Shown here piece by piece: positions 5,857-7,417 of a stretch of 7,417 nucleotides of DNA. Under the pieces are notes generated by a model. The model worked only from the letters and a program-made list of their open reading frames with translations, did not search any database and was not told the DNA's origin. Every line of letters begins with the position of its first letter. The first letter of the stretch is position 1. Made by a program: the position numbers and the translations under genes. Origin of the DNA: F1-120-MAGs238 sp964484185 (lineage in GTDB: Bacteria > Planctomycetota > Phycisphaerae > Phycisphaerales > UBA1924); NCBI GenBank assembly GCA_964484185.1, contig CAZAEQ010000081.1, positions 1-7,417 of the forward strand. Reading direction: 5' to 3'.

Positions 5857-5884
5857 GGCACTAGGCACTTGGCACTAGGCACTA
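5857..5884. repeat. Four tandem 7-bp repeats, GGCACTA/GGCACTT
   Basis: The units are GGCACTA, GGCACTT, GGCACTA and GGCACTA, perfectly in register, followed by GGG. They fill most of the 60-bp gap between the two permease genes and end seven bases before the MalG-like start codon. They would be transcribed within the operon mRNA. I recall similar repeats from intergenic regions of planctomycete genomes, unverified. Confidence 0.8.
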
Positions 5885-5898
5885 GGGAAAACAGAAAG

Positions 5899-5927
5899 TT
5901 GACATGACTGCTATGCATTGCGATAGT
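5899..5927 (+). promoter_or_regulatory. Candidate antisense promoter at the 3' end of the MalF-like gene
   Basis: TTGACA (5899-5904) is a perfect sigma-70 -35 box. After exactly 17 bp comes GATAGT (5922-5927), four of six matches to the -10 consensus. It points along the + strand, into and antisense to the MalF-like gene, where no gene is expected. It may be a chance match. Confidence 0.25.
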
Positions 5928-6795
5928 GGACCTTGTTTTTGCTGAAGAGGAATGTGAGGCCGGTGAGGCCCAGGACTATCAGGAATTGGATCCAGGCTTG
6001 GGCGGAGGAGTAGCCCATGTCGCCGTCGAGGAAGCCGGCGTTAAACATGGATGTCGTGAAGAAACGCATGGAGGAAGGATCGCCGCCGGGGATGGCGTTG
6101 GTGAGGATGTAGGGGATGGTGAAAATCTGGACTGCGCCGATGGTGAGTGTGACGACGTTGAAGAGGATGACGGGGGAAATGAGGGGGAGCGTGATGCTGG
6201 TGAAGCGCGAGATCGGGCCCATGCCATCGATGGAGGCTGCTTCGTAGTACTGCTGCGGAACTTCACGCATGGCGGCGAGAAACACGATGACCATCTGGCC
6301 GATGCCCCAGAGGGAAATGAGAATCAGCGAGCACATGATCCAGCCGGATTCAGCGAGCCAGTTGGGACCTTTGATGCCGAAGACCGAGAGTGTGCGATTG
6401 AACAGGCCGTATTGACCGTTGAGCATCCAGAGCCAGATCATGGCCGATGCGCCCATGGGGACGAGTGTGGGAAGGAAGACCGCGGCCTGGAAGAAGCCTT
6501 CTGCACGAACTTTTTGCTGGAGAAGGCCCGCGATGATGAGTGCGATGATGGCGCTGAGTGGAATCGCAATGAGTGCGTAGAGACCGGTGCGCGCGACAGA
6601 AGTGAGGAAGCCACTATCACTCAACATACGGCGGTAATTATCGAGGCCGGTCCAGAGCGGTTTCTCGAGGACTGGATAATCGGTGAATGAGTAATAAAGG
6701 CTCAGTGCCAGCGGCAGGAGCATGAACGCGAGGAAGCCTACGACCCAAGGGCTCACCCATGCCCAACCCGCGAGATCGGTGCGGCGCTGGTTCAA
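5911..6795 (-). CDS. Carbohydrate ABC transporter permease, MalF-like (CUT1 family)
   Basis: A 294-residue inner-membrane permease pairing with the MalG-like protein. Hydrophobic segments lie at about 11-35, 68-92, 102-125, 152-175, 204-232 and 267-285, the usual six of short MalF homologues without the large periplasmic loop of E. coli MalF. The EAA loop is EAASIDGMG at 185-193, followed by I-T-L-P-L at 201-205. The start is a TTG at 6793-6795 whose last two bases are the first two of the TGA stop of the binding-protein gene (TTGA). The family's N terminus (WAWVSPWVVGFLAFMLLPL) follows at once, and no ATG occurs before codon 25, so this coupled TTG start is the best choice. Translation probably depends on ribosomes finishing the upstream gene. 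Confidence 0.95.
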   Translation of the reverse strand: MNQRRTDLAGWAWVSPWVVGFLAFMLLPLALSLYYSFTDYPVLEKPLWTGLDNYRRMLSDSGFLTSVARTGLYALIAIPLSAIIALIIAGLLQQKVRAEGFFQAAVFLPTLVPMGASAMIWLWMLNGQYGLFNRTLSVFGIKGPNWLAESGWIMCSLILISLWGIGQMVIVFLAAMREVPQQYYEAASIDGMGPISRFTSITLPLISPVILFNVVTLTIGAVQIFTIPYILTNAIPGGDPSSMRFFTTSMFNAGFLDGDMGYSSAQAWIQFLIVLGLTGLTFLFSKNKVHYRNA

Positions 6796-7417
6796 ACTTT
6801 GGCTCCGCGGCGGCGGGCTTGAGTGCGGGCATTGTCCATCGCGATTTGTATGCGCTGTTGTGCGCTGGCGAGGAAGTCGGCGGGCTTTCCTTCCTGATTC
6901 CAGACGCGGTGGAAGACATCATCAACTTCTCGCTTGAGCAGCGGCCAGACGCGTGTGCGCGGGGCGACGTAGGAGCGAGGGCTGCTGACGATAAGGTTGT
7001 GAGTCGCGATGCCTTTGTTGGGATGGCGAGATTGAAATTCTGGGGTGCAGGTTGCAAGCACTGTGTTTTTGAAATGGGCGAGGGAGAGTTCTTCGACGTT
7101 GTCCTGACGCTGCGTGAACTTCAGGAACTCCATGGATTCGTTGGGGTATTTTGTGCCGCGGGGGATGAGGAGGACATCGGTGTCGACGAGGCCGATGGGT
7201 GCGGTAGGATCGAGGAGTGAAGCATCGACTGGGAGCGGGGCGACGCCGTAATCGAGACCGGGATTGAATGTGTTGATGACGTTGGCGAGCCAGGGGCCTT
7301 GCACGACCATGGCGGCTTTGCCATCGAGGAAGGCGTTGCGCGGGGAGGAGTACTCAGTGGCGAAGGCCGACTTGAAAGGTTGTGCGGGTTTGAGGCCGAG
7401 CCTGCGCGGATGAGACT
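6792..7417 (-). CDS. Extracellular sugar-binding protein of the ABC importer (N-terminal part outside the window)
   Basis: The frame is open to the right edge; 208 C-terminal residues are visible. The first ATG inside (7310) is internal, because 35 more codons upstream read on without a stop and include NAFLDGKAAMVVQGPW. That phrase, with DYGVAPLPVD shortly after, is the signature of family 1 solute-binding proteins: the F-x-x-GKAAM segment followed by G-x-W and then YGV-x-PLP. Further on, ESMEFLKFTQRQDNVEEL is the usual helix after the binding cleft, and the chain ends in a basic tail ARRRGAKV. A lipoprotein or signal peptide is expected in the missing part. The protein captures a sugar or oligosaccharide outside the membrane and delivers it to the two permeases encoded just downstream. 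It is the first visible gene of the operon, and the promoter lies outside. Confidence 0.92.
   Translation of the reverse strand, partial: SHPRRLGLKPAQPFKSAFATEYSSPRNAFLDGKAAMVVQGPWLANVINTFNPGLDYGVAPLPVDASLLDPTAPIGLVDTDVLLIPRGTKYPNESMEFLKFTQRQDNVEELSLAHFKNTVLATCTPEFQSRHPNKGIATHNLIVSSPRSYVAPRTRVWPLLKREVDDVFHRVWNQEGKPADFLASAQQRIQIAMDNARTQARRRGAKV

Noticed and set aside
5926..6690. 254-codon open frame on the + strand opposite the MalF-like gene
   Set aside because: It is a shadow of the permease codons, with a very acidic, low-complexity product and no domain. The opposite frame has clear EAA and membrane features.
6638..7057. 139-codon - strand frame overlapping binding protein and permease
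   Set aside because: It bridges two well-supported genes in a third frame, and its composition is that of a shadow frame.
6792..7310. ATG at 7310 as the start of the binding protein
   Set aside because: The family motif F-x-x-GKAAM begins upstream of this Met and the frame stays open to the window edge, so the Met is internal.

Overview
The window most likely comes from a planctomycete, probably of the Phycisphaerae/Phycisphaerales. The main reason is that two neighbouring secreted proteins end in the same 54-residue dockerin-like tag. Each tag has two calcium-loop repeats with the core DFFDYLDFV, one Cys before the tag, and a Cys as the last residue. I recall this 'GC-type dockerin' tag as typical of that group, but could not check it. 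The general lack of Shine-Dalgarno sequences and the intergenic 7- and 9-bp tandem repeats fit as well.

Left part (1-3293): two convergent genes for exported proteins. The + strand gene (1-974, 5' end outside the window) encodes a six-bladed YWTD-type beta-propeller with the dockerin tag. The - strand gene (975-3293) encodes a 772-residue protein with a signal peptide, a beta-rich, probably propeller-like half, a Trp-rich helical region that may be glucoamylase-like, and the same tag. The two stop codons abut inside the palindrome TGATCA, so the tag-coding segments form a head-on inverted pair with no spacer.

Middle (3294-3887): about 600 bp with no convincing gene. It is packed with structure: G-runs, four 9-bp tandem repeats, a TTTGAAA/TTTGAGA hairpin, an AAAGGGG/CCCCTTT hairpin, a 10-bp inverted repeat around a palindrome, and a GGTACCGGAC inverted repeat followed by an AGTGCTG duplication.

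Right part (3888-7417), all on the - strand: a GNAT acetyltransferase sits 34 bp downstream of a small four-helix membrane protein with a good ribosome binding site. Upstream of these is a CUT1-type sugar ABC importer in the order binding protein (cut by the window edge), MalF-like permease, MalG-like permease. The MalF start overlaps the binding-protein stop. Four GGCACTA-type heptamers separate the two permease genes. No ATPase gene is present.

A reasonable reading is a carbohydrate-related neighbourhood, with exported dockerin-tagged proteins next to a sugar uptake operon, but a functional link between the halves is only inferred. I see no clear new multi-gene system. The most unusual items are the head-on dockerin pair and the concentration of short tandem repeats in the gaps.
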